Below are positions 17,201 to 25,700 of a DNA stretch of 34,390 nucleotides, piece by piece; the first letter of the stretch is position 1, and every line of letters starts with the position of its first letter. This DNA comes from Planctomycetaceae bacterium. GTDB lineage: Bacteria; Planctomycetota; Planctomycetia; Pirellulales; Thermoguttaceae. Where the stretch lies: contig SFIW01000022.1 in assembly GCA_004556055.1 (NCBI GenBank), positions 1-34,390 of the forward strand. The letters run 5' to 3'. The notes under the pieces are model-generated. The model ran no database searches and was not told the DNA's origin. It saw nothing but the letters and a program-made list of their open reading frames with translations. A program made the position numbers and the translations under genes.

Positions 17201-17415
17201 ACACAATTCTTAAAGGGGTGGAGTATTTCTCCTTAAGGGATTTGAGCCCCGATGCGGCGAATCAAATTGCGCCAATTTCACCTCATTTGTTTACTGCAAA
17301 CGATTTTGTTAATTGGCTTCTGACTCCGATAGGATCGGCCTCCGGTATTTCATCCGACGCCAAAGAATCCATCGACTCTATTAAGAAGCTTTTGGTAGAA
17401 AAGTTTTTTGAATGA
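14242..17415 (+). CDS. Membrane Ser/Thr protein kinase (Hanks type) with large extracytoplasmic domain
   Basis: A 1057-residue protein. Residues 1-140 are Ser-rich and disordered. The kinase domain spans about 146-412: glycine loop GGGGMGHV (155-162), VAIK lysine K177, alpha-C E196, HRD-containing THRDVKPSN (D271, N276), DMG in place of DFG (289-291), and an activation loop ending in SPE (318-320) with several Thr/Ser that could be autophosphorylated. A membrane helix lies at about 442-461. The remaining ~590 residues would lie outside the membrane and are Ser-rich, with a region from about 640 that reads like short repeating beta strands (LIDGVEISF, FSVTNSGFNV), possibly a pectate-lyase-like beta helix. 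GGAGGAG 7 bases upstream supports the start. Only 17 bases separate it from the FHA-type activator, so a joint operon and a kinase-substrate pair are likely. Confidence 0.92.
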   Translation: MSSKSSFSRKDEIPCGETSGCDNGDQAKSVHAEIEVKPLDASSASISIPVADLSVSRPSSQGDGSKNASSSCVKATPNSTLTLGNNSDFVDVVAVSGEGSSTREITKFTSSPIPGSSASLNVDAPSKGDGANSFPDDGLYPDAMFGQFRIIRYIGGGGMGHVYEGVDVALERKVAIKVLPKRRASDPTVVARFLNEAKSAARLNHENIAQVYLFGNVDGIPYIAFEYVEGVNLRDYVRSNGVLALSEAIDYILQTASALTHAAAHGVTHRDVKPSNIIVTPQNRVKLIDMGLARLLKTEEDGDLTESGVTLGTFDYISPEQAKDPRIADVRSDVYSLGCTFYYILTGSPPYPEGTMLQKLLSHQGNEAPDVRDANPSVPFEIAAVVRKMMRKNPEDRYQTPELLIRDLLQIVDLLGLDVDNRGLGEAPSSRPLSHIFPKKALPAFAAFFILIAVVAAFVFFEKDSDLVIPTIDTSSPKLAQNASNDGGNVPVRDPLFAEEGISTNKQEGSFLGGLQPSSGESDSSYQMADYLYDSASLDLLYAAGFEESVKASPMILSESSLEEQKNYLSARLDRASSMRTAFGWRAFGPQQSAGAPSSKVLCASVSASIVDTTTSLSCNSYSLLGLSSESTVSDVVAASSVRIVDGFGEGNNCYSTLQAALASIDATSTEPERIELKFNDKMETPPLSFLDCDVEIHASEGYRPKLVFKASSTPDGGRGERMFLVDSSHVLIDGVEISFTVPSQDVVSSEWSVFETSGAFELEIRDSILTVCNMTGDSFTSPLHSNVTFFRSSEDALTSGFDSQWLTMENPTSLLRSENIQIDGSLLRGEATLFVLERPGGRFSVTNSGFNVSGPLLQYVESEQGTLSDIEQRFSLTFDHVVGVGRSPLVKIDAEGGGTGAISQTALLEESSLTQRISAPYFIVVGRDSIISLSGLPLAQITSPFLSESMDIEREWNFTNLLAFDVSPLIRSRSLRGETWQERPIDTILKGVEYFSLRDLSPDAANQIAPISPHLFTANDFVNWLLTPIGSASGISSDAKESIDSIKKLLVEKFFE

Positions 17416-17432
17416 CCTAAAGAGACGACTCT

Positions 17433-18872
17433 TTGTCAAATAGTGAAGGTATGGCAAATATTCTTGAACTGGTTTGTTTTCAGAATGGAGCTCCCTCGGT
17501 CGCATATTTTTTGAGCTCGGATTCCGAGACGACGATAGGTCGCGCGATCGGCAACTCTATCATATTGAACGACGATAGATGTAGTCGCTTTCATGCGACG
17601 ATACGTTTTCACGATTCTAAATGGCTTTTGACTGATCTGAATAGCCGTAATGGAACGCTGGTTGACGGAGTCGCTATAAAAGACGAGGTGGAATTGACGA
17701 TCGGCTCGAAAATTCAAATAGGTCGTCAAACGCTTTTGGCAACCGCGCCGCGCGATTTTGGCGAGGTTTTTGATTCTGGCGAAGGGACGACGTTCCGAAA
17801 CAGCAACTTCTTTCAGCGCCAAAATGAGCTGACTGCTTACTTAAATTGTGAACGTGCTGAAAACCGCCGATTGAGAGGTTTCATTGGACAAAAGTTGGAG
17901 ATGATTGGCTCTTCTACGGCGATACGGAAGGTTCAAGATAGTATCGTCCGCGCCGGTAACTCAAAAGCGACGGTTTTGATTCGTGGCGAGAGCGGTGTCG
18001 GAAAGGAATTGGTGGCTCAGGCAATTCATGAACATAGCGTTCGTAGTGGTGGTCCGATGGTTTGCTTAAACTGCGCCGCTTTTTCTGAAAGTCTCTTACC
18101 GAGCGAACTTTTTGGACATGAAAAGGGCGCTTTTACAGACGCTGTAGAGACGAAAGTTGGAAAATTTGAAGCGGCGGACAAGGGAACGATCTTCCTTGAT
18201 GAGATTGCTGAAATGAATCCTGCCCTCCAAGCAACTTTTCTTCGAGTCTTAGAAGGCGCTCAATTCACTCGGATTGGCGGAAATAAACAGATTTCAGTAG
18301 ACGTTCGCGTCGTCGCGGCGACGAACCGTAATTTGGAAGAGGAAGTCACGGCGGGACGTTTCCGTAAGGATCTGTATTATCGTTTGCGTGTCTTGGAGAT
18401 TACTGTGCCGCCCCTTCGGGAACGCGTTGGAGACGTCGATATTTTGGCGGATCATTTCCTTACGCGTTTTTCTGAGGAAACTGGACGTAGGTATAAGGAG
18501 TTCTCCGCCGAAGCAAAGGCGTTATTAAATGCTTATCGATGGCCGGGAAATGTGCGAGAACTAAAAAATATAGTTGAACGCGCCGTTCTTATGGGAAATC
18601 CACCAACTGTTCAGAAGGCGGATCTCCTCTTTTCTGCTTTGGAAGAAGTCGAATTAGGAGGCCAGCGAGCGGAAAAGGCTCCAATTCCCGTTATAAGCGA
18701 GCCTCAAGAGCCCTCTTTTGCCCCGATTTCTCTGAAAGAAATGGAAAAGCGTCTAATTCAACAAACATTAGAGCTCTACTCTTGGAACAAGAGTAAAACG
18801 GCAAAGTCTCTTGGTATAGAAAGAACGACGTTAGACCGTAAAATTGCGGCGTATGAAATTACGCGAAACTAA
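17433..18872 (+). CDS. Sigma-54-dependent activator with FHA sensor domain
   Basis: A 479-residue enhancer-binding protein. The FHA domain spans about 10-105 with the phosphothreonine-binding residues GR (36-37), SRFH (51-54) and N70/SRNGT (71-75). The AAA+ domain spans about 155-390: Walker A GESGVGKE (185-192), the sigma-54 contact loop GAFTDA (232-237, usually GAFTGA), Walker B GTIFLDEI (251-258), the FRKDLYYRL arginine-finger region and WPGNVRELKN sensor II. A Fis-type HTH is at about 452-471. It should remodel sigma-54 RNA polymerase in response to binding a phosphothreonine, most simply on the kinase encoded 17 bases upstream. The frame begins at TTG 17433 with only a weak AGAG site; ATG at 17451 (MANILELV) is an alternative that keeps the FHA domain whole. 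Confidence 0.94.
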   Translation: MSNSEGMANILELVCFQNGAPSVAYFLSSDSETTIGRAIGNSIILNDDRCSRFHATIRFHDSKWLLTDLNSRNGTLVDGVAIKDEVELTIGSKIQIGRQTLLATAPRDFGEVFDSGEGTTFRNSNFFQRQNELTAYLNCERAENRRLRGFIGQKLEMIGSSTAIRKVQDSIVRAGNSKATVLIRGESGVGKELVAQAIHEHSVRSGGPMVCLNCAAFSESLLPSELFGHEKGAFTDAVETKVGKFEAADKGTIFLDEIAEMNPALQATFLRVLEGAQFTRIGGNKQISVDVRVVAATNRNLEEEVTAGRFRKDLYYRLRVLEITVPPLRERVGDVDILADHFLTRFSEETGRRYKEFSAEAKALLNAYRWPGNVRELKNIVERAVLMGNPPTVQKADLLFSALEEVELGGQRAEKAPIPVISEPQEPSFAPISLKEMEKRLIQQTLELYSWNKSKTAKSLGIERTTLDRKIAAYEITRN

Positions 18873-18900
18873 GCTCTTAACGCTTCTGACGTCTTTTTAC

Positions 18901-18929
18901 ATGGAGCCTTAACTGCGGGCTCCATTTTT
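18901..18929 (+). terminator. Rho-independent terminator after the sigma-54 activator
   Basis: ATGGAGCC / GGCTCCAT stem with a 9-base loop, ending in TTTTT. Confidence 0.85.
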
Positions 18930-19136
18930 GATTTGAAGCTACGAATCGGATCTGAAGACAAGGAGTCTTGGAGCCAATCCTTTTTATCTAAACCTCGATT
19001 TTACTGAGTGATAATGAATCTTATTCTATCGTAGAAAAGAATTTACCAGTCATAAATATAATAAATAAAAAATCTTATAAAGAGACTTTTAAGTGATAGT
19101 AGAGCTCTCTCCCTTGTAAGAAATTTTTTGTATGGC

Positions 19137-19145
19137 TGCTATAAA
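19137..19145 (+). promoter_or_regulatory. Candidate extended -10 promoter for the porin
   Basis: TGCTATAAA matches the TGnTATAAT extended form at 5 of 6 hexamer positions. A TTGTAA lies 20 bases upstream, which is too far for a normal -35. The predicted leader would include the 26-bp repeats. Confidence 0.3.
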
Positions 19146-19226
19146 ATTTTCTTAAGTATGAGTCAAATAAAGATTTAGGTATATTTTAAGTGAAGAATAG
19201 GTAGAGTCGAGACGATACTAAGCATA

Positions 19227-19278
19227 TCCCACGATTAGTCTGACATATAAACTCCCACGATTGGTCTGGCATATAAAC
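19227..19278 (+). repeat. Two exactly adjacent 26-bp direct repeats upstream of the porin
   Basis: Unit 1 is 19227-19252 and unit 2 is 19253-19278. They differ at only two positions (AGTCTGA versus GGTCTGG in the middle). Each starts TCCCACGATT and ends CATATAAAC. The second unit ends 25 bases before the porin ATG. The position and spacing suggest a duplicated regulator site or duplicated promoter element (each carries TATAAA). Confidence 0.85.
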
Positions 19279-19303
19279 GCTATTTAAAGAAAAGGAATTC
19301 TTT

Positions 19304-20740
19304 ATGTATGGTCTAAGGGTTATGGTCGGCTTGGAGTTGGCGCTTGGTTTTTTGGGATACGGATGGTTTTCAGGCGTCCAAGATCAGTGCGCTTATGGAT
19401 CTGAGTTAGATCAAGAAGTCGCGATTTATGACAGGAATCAGGATTTGTTAAATGCGGATGATGATCCGTTGGTGAATTTTCAGCGTCAACTTGACGAATT
19501 ACAGGCCCAGACTAATTCCTTGAAGGAGGAGCTAGAAGAGGCGAAAAAAAAGAACGACAAGTCCATTTCGTTTAAATCGCCCTTTAGCGTCAAGGTTGGC
19601 GGCCAAGTTCGTTTTGACGGGGTTCTTACTTCCCAAGACGAGGAATCAAAAGAATATATGGGCAACGTGAGAAACTCCTTTGGAGTACATGACGTCCGAC
19701 TAACTTTTGAAGGAACAGGATACGAGAACCTGCAATATCGTCTTTTTGTCGTCGTTAATAAAAATATATCCTTCCAAGACGCATACATTCGTGCAAAAAA
19801 TACCAGAATTGGGGATATTACTTTTGGTAATTTCTTTGTAGAGTCTGGAATGGAAAGTATTGATACGAATGCGGATCGCCCCTTTGCCAATATTGATGAG
19901 AACGCGTCTTTATTCAGTTTACGACGTCGATTTGGAGTGGCGACGCGCATTTTTGGCGCGGAGAAGAAATCACGCGCTCATTTCGGCGTATATCTTCCGA
20001 GCAACTTGGCTACCAATCCTCATCGAGTTAGTTATGACGGTTCGGGACTCGTCCTTAATACCCGTTTAACTTCGACTCCAATACTTGTAGAAGACGAGGA
20101 AGGATTTACGCGCGAGATATTGCATTATGGAGGAAGCTACTATTGGGTTCATACCGGATCCAATTCGAATCTCAGTTTAGACGTGGCGGGACTACGGTGG
20201 CAGAGCGATTCCCCTTCTTTTGTAGAAGCGGCAATTCCAATGAACGGTCGAGCATACAGTGTGACGAACGTTGAAACTGCATATCAACACGAGGGCTTTG
20301 GAACAAGCGCCGAGGGATATTTTATGTCAATTGAAGATAATGGTCAGGTATTTGGAACGACTGTATCTGCACGATGGATTCTGACTCCTGGTTGTACGAG
20401 AACATATAAAAAGGAAGACGCGCGATTTGGCTCTGTGAAAATGAGCGACGACGCTCTCTTCTTAAACTATAAGGATCGTACGGTAGGGAAGAGTCTTGGC
20501 GCATGGGAAGCGTTAGCGAAGTGGGAATGGACGGAGGTGAACAACGTTAAAAATATTGCGAATGCAACTTATGGGAACGCGCATCGCTCTGTCTTGGGAT
20601 GCAATTGGTTCTGGAACGAACAAACTTCGTGGACGTTTGCGTGGGAACACGCCTTTGTTGACGCTACGAAAACCGTCAATCTTGAAAAGGGGAAGTACGG
20701 CGTCGACACTCTTGTATTGCAAGGTTATTTCAAGTTCTAA
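19304..20740 (+). CDS. OprP/OprO-like outer-membrane porin
   Basis: A 478-residue outer-membrane beta-barrel protein resembling the phosphate-selective porin O/P family. It starts with a short signal-like hydrophobic segment (about 5-22), then a charged coiled-coil (about 56-86) of the sort that trimerises porins or tethers them to the wall. From about 90 onward amphipathic strands alternate, including the family-like GNFFVESGMESIDTN and a C-terminal YFKF ending in Phe. AAGGA 7 bases before the ATG supports the start. Its substrate cannot be read from the sequence; phosphate selectivity is family background, not shown. It has its own terminator. The tandem repeats upstream and the adjacent sigma-54 activator make regulated expression likely. 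Confidence 0.8.
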   Translation: MYGLRVMVGLELALGFLGYGWFSGVQDQCAYGSELDQEVAIYDRNQDLLNADDDPLVNFQRQLDELQAQTNSLKEELEEAKKKNDKSISFKSPFSVKVGGQVRFDGVLTSQDEESKEYMGNVRNSFGVHDVRLTFEGTGYENLQYRLFVVVNKNISFQDAYIRAKNTRIGDITFGNFFVESGMESIDTNADRPFANIDENASLFSLRRRFGVATRIFGAEKKSRAHFGVYLPSNLATNPHRVSYDGSGLVLNTRLTSTPILVEDEEGFTREILHYGGSYYWVHTGSNSNLSLDVAGLRWQSDSPSFVEAAIPMNGRAYSVTNVETAYQHEGFGTSAEGYFMSIEDNGQVFGTTVSARWILTPGCTRTYKKEDARFGSVKMSDDALFLNYKDRTVGKSLGAWEALAKWEWTEVNNVKNIANATYGNAHRSVLGCNWFWNEQTSWTFAWEHAFVDATKTVNLEKGKYGVDTLVLQGYFKF

Positions 20741-20763
20741 ATTTGTTGGGTAAAGTCGGCATG

Positions 20764-20794
20764 AGGATCGTCTTTCTAAGGCGATCCTTTTTTT
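20764..20794 (+). terminator. Rho-independent terminator after the porin
   Basis: AGGATCG / CGATCCT stem (20764-20770 and 20782-20788) with an 11-base loop, running into a seven-T tract. Confidence 0.85.
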
Positions 20795-21030
20795 GAAATC
20801 AATCGACTTCTTTTGTTCAAATAAAATGGTGTAAGATATGACGACATATAACCATCTTTGGAGGATAGGGATAATTTGAGCGTATTTCTCCAAACGCTGT
20901 AAGTTAGAGTTTAGGGAAATTGACTTAATCTTTGTTTGGATTGTACCGATATTATAGAAAAACCGATTGTTAGTGTTTTAGTGATTGATCAAAGACAGCT
21001 CTGAGAATTGCGTATCGCAGTGAGGATTCT

Positions 21031-22686
21031 ATGATAAAAGATTATGGCAAGCAATTGAAGAGAGGATGGCGCCCTTCAGTAAGCCCCTCTAAGATTTGTC
21101 TCTCACCGTTTGCGAAACCACGTTTATTCCCGTTGGTAATTGCTAGCTTGGCAACCTTTTATAGCTGGACGTTAGCGGAGGGCGTTTGTCAGGAGTCTAC
21201 ATCACAGTCCCCAAGGCTTCGCGAGGCGCCGTCTCCTGATTCTTATCGACCGACGGTTTCAAGTTACGAACCCCTCCCTGAATTACCGGAAAGTAGCGTC
21301 GTTTTTCACGCTCCAGAGACTGAAAATAAACTTAGGGAGAGAGGAATCCACACCGCGGTCTCGACCCCTCTAGCTCAACAGGGAGAAACTTTAGCTCACG
21401 CGGTCGACGTTGCAGTTTCTCAAAGTAGAACTCAACGCGCAATGGCGTCAAGACGCGACGCTTCTCAGTCTGGCGTTCAAGCGGCTCAAACGTTGCGAAA
21501 TCCAAAGATTAGTAATACGACGGCGTATATTGGTCTTCTTAATCAACCGGAAATGAAATCGCAAGTTGATATTTCTGGAGCAGTCGCGTCCATTGGCGGG
21601 AGCCTTCCGCCCGACTTGGCTGGAGCAGTCGGTCCAATTCTTTCGAATTTACCAACGCAATTTCAAGTATCGACTCCTGTTCTTGATAAAAATTTTGTAA
21701 CGTCGGTGACTTCCGTCACTCTGCCAATCTATCTTGGCGGGCGCGTAAAAGCGTTAGAGGAGTCTGCTGTCGCGATGACTCAGGCGATTGCTGCGGGAGA
21801 GGAAGTTGATTTACAAAGAGTGAAGTTAGAGACGACGGAGGCATTTTTTCTTGTTCTAAGACTGCGTAGTCTCCTTCAAGTGGCTATCGACGCGACGGCT
21901 TCAGCGCAAAGCCATCTACACGACGCAGTGAAGATGGAGAGCGTTGGGATATTGACCAAGAATGTAGCGCTGGCTGCCCAAGTTGCTCTTTCCGAGGCGC
22001 AGCAAGCCGAATTGCAGGTGAGAACAGCGCTTTCAATCGCAGAGTCGGCTTATAATCGAATTCTTTGGCGTCCTCTTGATAGTCCGGTGAATTTGGTGGA
22101 AGAAGAGATGGCGCCTTTAGGGGAGAGCGTTGATTCGCTTATTAGTTCCGCACTTGCTAATCGGGGTGAAATAAGGGCGTTAGACGCTGAACGACGAGCT
22201 TTACAGGCTCAGGAACGAGTGGCTCGCGCGGATATAAAACCTCAAGTTGCGGCTGTCGGCGCTTATTCCTATATCGAAAACAGTCATATGACGGCTAATA
22301 GTAACGCAACGGCGGCGATTGGTATGACGTGGACGCCCTTCGACGGAGGAACAAGTCGAGCGCGAGAACAGGCGGCTCGCCATAGCGCTATGGCTGTCGC
22401 GCGCCTTCGAGAAGAGACGGAGGCGGGAATAAAACTTCAAATTCGTCAGGCATGGCTCGCTCAAAACGAAGCTTACGCGCGATTAAAACTTGCCCAAAAC
22501 ACCGTTGACCACGCGGAGGAGAATTACCGAGTGACGACGCGCGGTTTTCAGGAGGGCGTTTTGAATCATACTGAAGCGCTGGACGCCGCGTCGAATCTGA
22601 CGGCGGCAAAGAGCGCTTTTACAAACGCTAAGTATGACGCCATTCTCGCAACCGAACGTTTAAAGAGGGCTACCGGGTGTTTTTAA
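21031..22686 (+). CDS. TolC-like outer-membrane efflux protein
   Basis: A 551-residue member of the outer-membrane efflux protein family, which forms the trimeric outer-membrane duct of tripartite exporters. A long basic n-region precedes the signal hydrophobic segment (about 32-48). Residues about 60-120 are a Pro/Ser-rich linker. From about 120 to 551 the two-fold repeated helical-hairpin architecture is visible, with long Ala/Gln/Glu-rich helices, the strand segment SVTLPIYLGGRVKALEES and its second-repeat counterpart GMTWTPFDGGTSRAREQ, the usual paired motif of the family. A GAGGA site lies 4 bases before the ATG, rather close. No membrane-fusion protein or inner-membrane pump gene is adjacent, so its partners must be elsewhere. 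Confidence 0.9.
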   Translation: MIKDYGKQLKRGWRPSVSPSKICLSPFAKPRLFPLVIASLATFYSWTLAEGVCQESTSQSPRLREAPSPDSYRPTVSSYEPLPELPESSVVFHAPETENKLRERGIHTAVSTPLAQQGETLAHAVDVAVSQSRTQRAMASRRDASQSGVQAAQTLRNPKISNTTAYIGLLNQPEMKSQVDISGAVASIGGSLPPDLAGAVGPILSNLPTQFQVSTPVLDKNFVTSVTSVTLPIYLGGRVKALEESAVAMTQAIAAGEEVDLQRVKLETTEAFFLVLRLRSLLQVAIDATASAQSHLHDAVKMESVGILTKNVALAAQVALSEAQQAELQVRTALSIAESAYNRILWRPLDSPVNLVEEEMAPLGESVDSLISSALANRGEIRALDAERRALQAQERVARADIKPQVAAVGAYSYIENSHMTANSNATAAIGMTWTPFDGGTSRAREQAARHSAMAVARLREETEAGIKLQIRQAWLAQNEAYARLKLAQNTVDHAEENYRVTTRGFQEGVLNHTEALDAASNLTAAKSAFTNAKYDAILATERLKRATGCF

Positions 22687-22718
22687 TCAATCTTTCTCCT
22701 TGTTTGTGGTGAAGTAAT

Positions 22719-22760
22719 CCCCGTCGTCGCCGTATGCGTTTCGACGGGGTTTTGCTTTTT
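22719..22760 (+). terminator. Rho-independent terminator after the efflux gene
   Basis: CCCCGTCG / CGACGGGG stem (22719-22726 and 22742-22749), followed by TTTTGCTTTTT. Read on the minus strand it lacks a T tract, so it serves mainly the plus-strand gene. Confidence 0.85.
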
Positions 22761-22775
22761 ATGAAATTCATTCGA

Positions 22776-25700
22776 CTAAAAATAAAGTCTCAGCATCCGC
22801 ATCTGTCTAGGTTTGAACTTTAACGGTATCGTCGAACCGTTTTTGACGTCGATTGTTTCTTTCGTAACGTCCCCTAAATAATTGACGGCTTCAACTCGTT
22901 TAATAGGGAGTAAGGAACGAAGAGTCGTTTCTGTTTCCGCGCTGTGAGTCTCTAAAAGCGTTATTTGAAATCCTGAGAAGGATTCGTTTAACTTTTCGTC
23001 ACGTTGGGACGAATTACTGTGGGCTGCGCTTGATTCGATAAGAGGCGTCGTCTCTAGGATTGAAATATTAGGATCGGCTACCGTCAAAAATTGGGTCGCG
23101 ATTCTTCGTGGAGACGGAAGATTTCCGAGAATGAAAGGGGGAATATCAGAATAACTTAACGCCTCCAAATGCGGATCTTCGAGGTCGACGCCGACTCCAA
23201 ACCGAAAGCGCCGTCTCGTCTCCCCCGAGGGAATAAGGATACTGTCGATTCTCGAGTCGCTCACTTTTTTGTAGTACGGCAATCCCGCAGAGAGAATGGT
23301 AATTCCAATTGTGTCTTCACTTCTGATATCCACGCATTCGGGCGCCTGTAAGTAATCGCGCGCCGTTCCGATAAGGGAGGCTGCGACTCCCCCGCGAATG
23401 TCCGCAAGCGCGTCCTTCCAGGCAAATCGACAAGCATAATACGAATCCCAAGGAGAGCCGTTTGGCGTCGTTTGAGGATCGATTTCTACGTCGACGTCGA
23501 CAATACGACTTTTTAATCGAATACTGATCGTCTGTTTGAAGGACGCGGCAATCTCTCCGGTTGGAGTCATCATTCGCCCCTCAATTAAGAAACGTCCAAT
23601 ACCAGGGCCAGAAGATATTATCTCAAAACGATCAGCCGCCGGGATTGTGTATCCGTAGTAGGAGTCAGTTTCGGAACGTGAATCTAAACGACGAAGTTCC
23701 TCCGGCAACTTCATTGCAAGATCCCAGGCAAATCGATTCCCTAACGTGGGTTGACGCAGAACCCCGTTGGTAAAGACTGCGTTCGATTTGTATGTGGTTA
23801 GCCTGCGCACGGAACCCGTTGTCGGATCGATTCTTAGTTCAATATAATCGTTTTTCAGAGAATAATACCGTTCAACTTCCGTTGGAGAATAACGGCGTTC
23901 GACGTATTCGACGAGTTCGCGCGTTCGATTTGCCTCTTCCTCTTCGCCTGATTTTGAAGGAGAGTTTGATTCGCTGCCGCGCAATTTTAGCGCAAACTTT
24001 TGAATCAATGACTTCTTCGTCTTGGCGGGGGGAGAGGGGAGCGCATTGGACGATTGCGTGGGGGAAGGTGAATCTTCAGGAAACAGAGGAACCGGTTCCT
24101 CTTCGATTTCAAAAAAGGATCGCGTTATGAAATGAATCGTTCCCTCTGAAACCTGAGGTATCCACAAGGAGAGCCCGGGAGGAATTGAGACGGAAAAACG
24201 CGTTAGAGATGATTTCGGCTCTGTGAAAATTCTTAACTGACCCCCTGAAACTGCTGTGAACTTCTCTTTTATGAAGTCGGTAAAATCGTTGATTGCTACA
24301 TTGTATTTTTCGACGTCGTCTATCGTTCTTTTGATTTCCCAGAGAATTGTCTGAGGGGACGACGATGTATTGAGGATTAGGAAGCCTTTGTCCCATTGAG
24401 GGGGGACGTCGTCGTTTTCTTTTGTCGCTTTTGTAGATTCCAGGGGAATGAATAAAAACTTAGAGGCTTTCTCTAAATGTTCTTGAATTCTCTCTTCAAG
24501 ATTTTGATATTGTGTGGAAAATTGTAACGCCGTTTCCTCGTTGGAGGGCGCCTTGGGCGGTAAGAGAGAAGAGTCCAAGAAACGGAGGACGTTTTCCACC
24601 TCATTCCTAAGACATTGGGATGATTGGATGAAGTTTTCAAAAGCGCTTTGCGCGTCTTTTTGCACATTCTTTCGTGTTCTGAAGGAGAAAAAACGAATCG
24701 TTGTTTCCAATGTCGACAACGCGCTTAAGGCTTGTCCTAACCTTCGACGTTGGGGCCATAGGGAGACGGGGTTTTCACGCGAACGCTTTACGGATCGAGT
24801 AAGAAAGTTCGTTTTGAATTGATCTTTCACGAATTTTTCCGTGTTGCCCGAGCCTTCGGTTTCTCGAAGGAAGTCGGTAATCGATAAGAATCTGCCAAGT
24901 ACGGGAGAGTATTGATTCATACGCAGCAGATCTTGCATCCAACGCGACGCTTTATTGGGGCGATGCTCAAAGAAGAGCGCGGCGTTTTCGTCCGAGTAGT
25001 ATGAGCTTCCGATTTTGTCTGGAATTTGAAGGATTTCCTCCGCGTTAGAAGCGTCCAAGGGCTCCTTGCAGAGCGCCATGATCGCCGATCCGTCGCGCCC
25101 TTGCCAGCGGAATTGAGTCCGATCCGTTTTTTTGTCGAGAAGAGTCCAACCGTCTCCAGTACGAGCGAGAACCGCCCTGTAGCCCGCGCCTTTGAGGAGT
25201 TGGGGTAAAATTTGCGCGTAACCTGCCTCCTGTCGCGCAAAAAGCGTTGGCGCACTCCCTAAAATACGTTGGTAGAGTTCGCGGCCCTGTCGCAATAGTC
25301 TGATTATTTCAAGAGGCGACATAAGGTAGAAAGGCGCTTCCCATTCGTCGCCTCCTATTACGGAAACACGTTTGGCTTCGATTTCAAATTTGATAAATTG
25401 GAGTAAATCCGGATATTTTTTTTCACATGTTTTGAGAACAGAAAGGGGAATAATGAGATTTGAAAACTCATTTCGAAGTTGACGAAGTTTAAGGGCGTCG
25501 AAGAGATCGCTTTTTAGATCTTCTTCATGCACCCAAATCAGTTCCAAGAACTTTGTCGCTGTAGGAAAAAAGTATTCTTTAGATTGAGTAAGGAGGTCAA
25601 ACGCCTTTTGAAGATTTTTTTCGCATTCCTCCGTCTTTCCGTTCATGTGGGCGTGCGAAGCATCAACGAGGCGCGTATTGAAACTAATTTGATCTAAATT

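Larger units (their letters stand above)
18873..19303. other. 431-base AT-rich region upstream of the porin
   Basis: Contains a terminator for the activator gene (18901-18929), a strongly AT-rich central part (about 19000-19200) with an extended -10-like site, and a 26-bp tandem repeat (19227-19278) just before the porin start. No reading frame is supported. I looked for sigma-54 sites and found only a near miss inside the second repeat. Confidence 0.55.

Noticed and set aside
19267..19282. Sigma-54 promoter-like TGGCATATAAACGC in the second 26-bp repeat
   Set aside because: GG and GC are 9 bases apart, not the near-invariant 10, and the -12 element is CGC instead of TTGC; the first repeat has TGACAT, which breaks the GG.
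20795..21030. Promoter elements upstream of the efflux gene (TTGACT at 20920, TATTAT at 20950)
   Set aside because: The spacing is 24 bases, too long for a sigma-70 promoter; nothing else in the gap could be supported.
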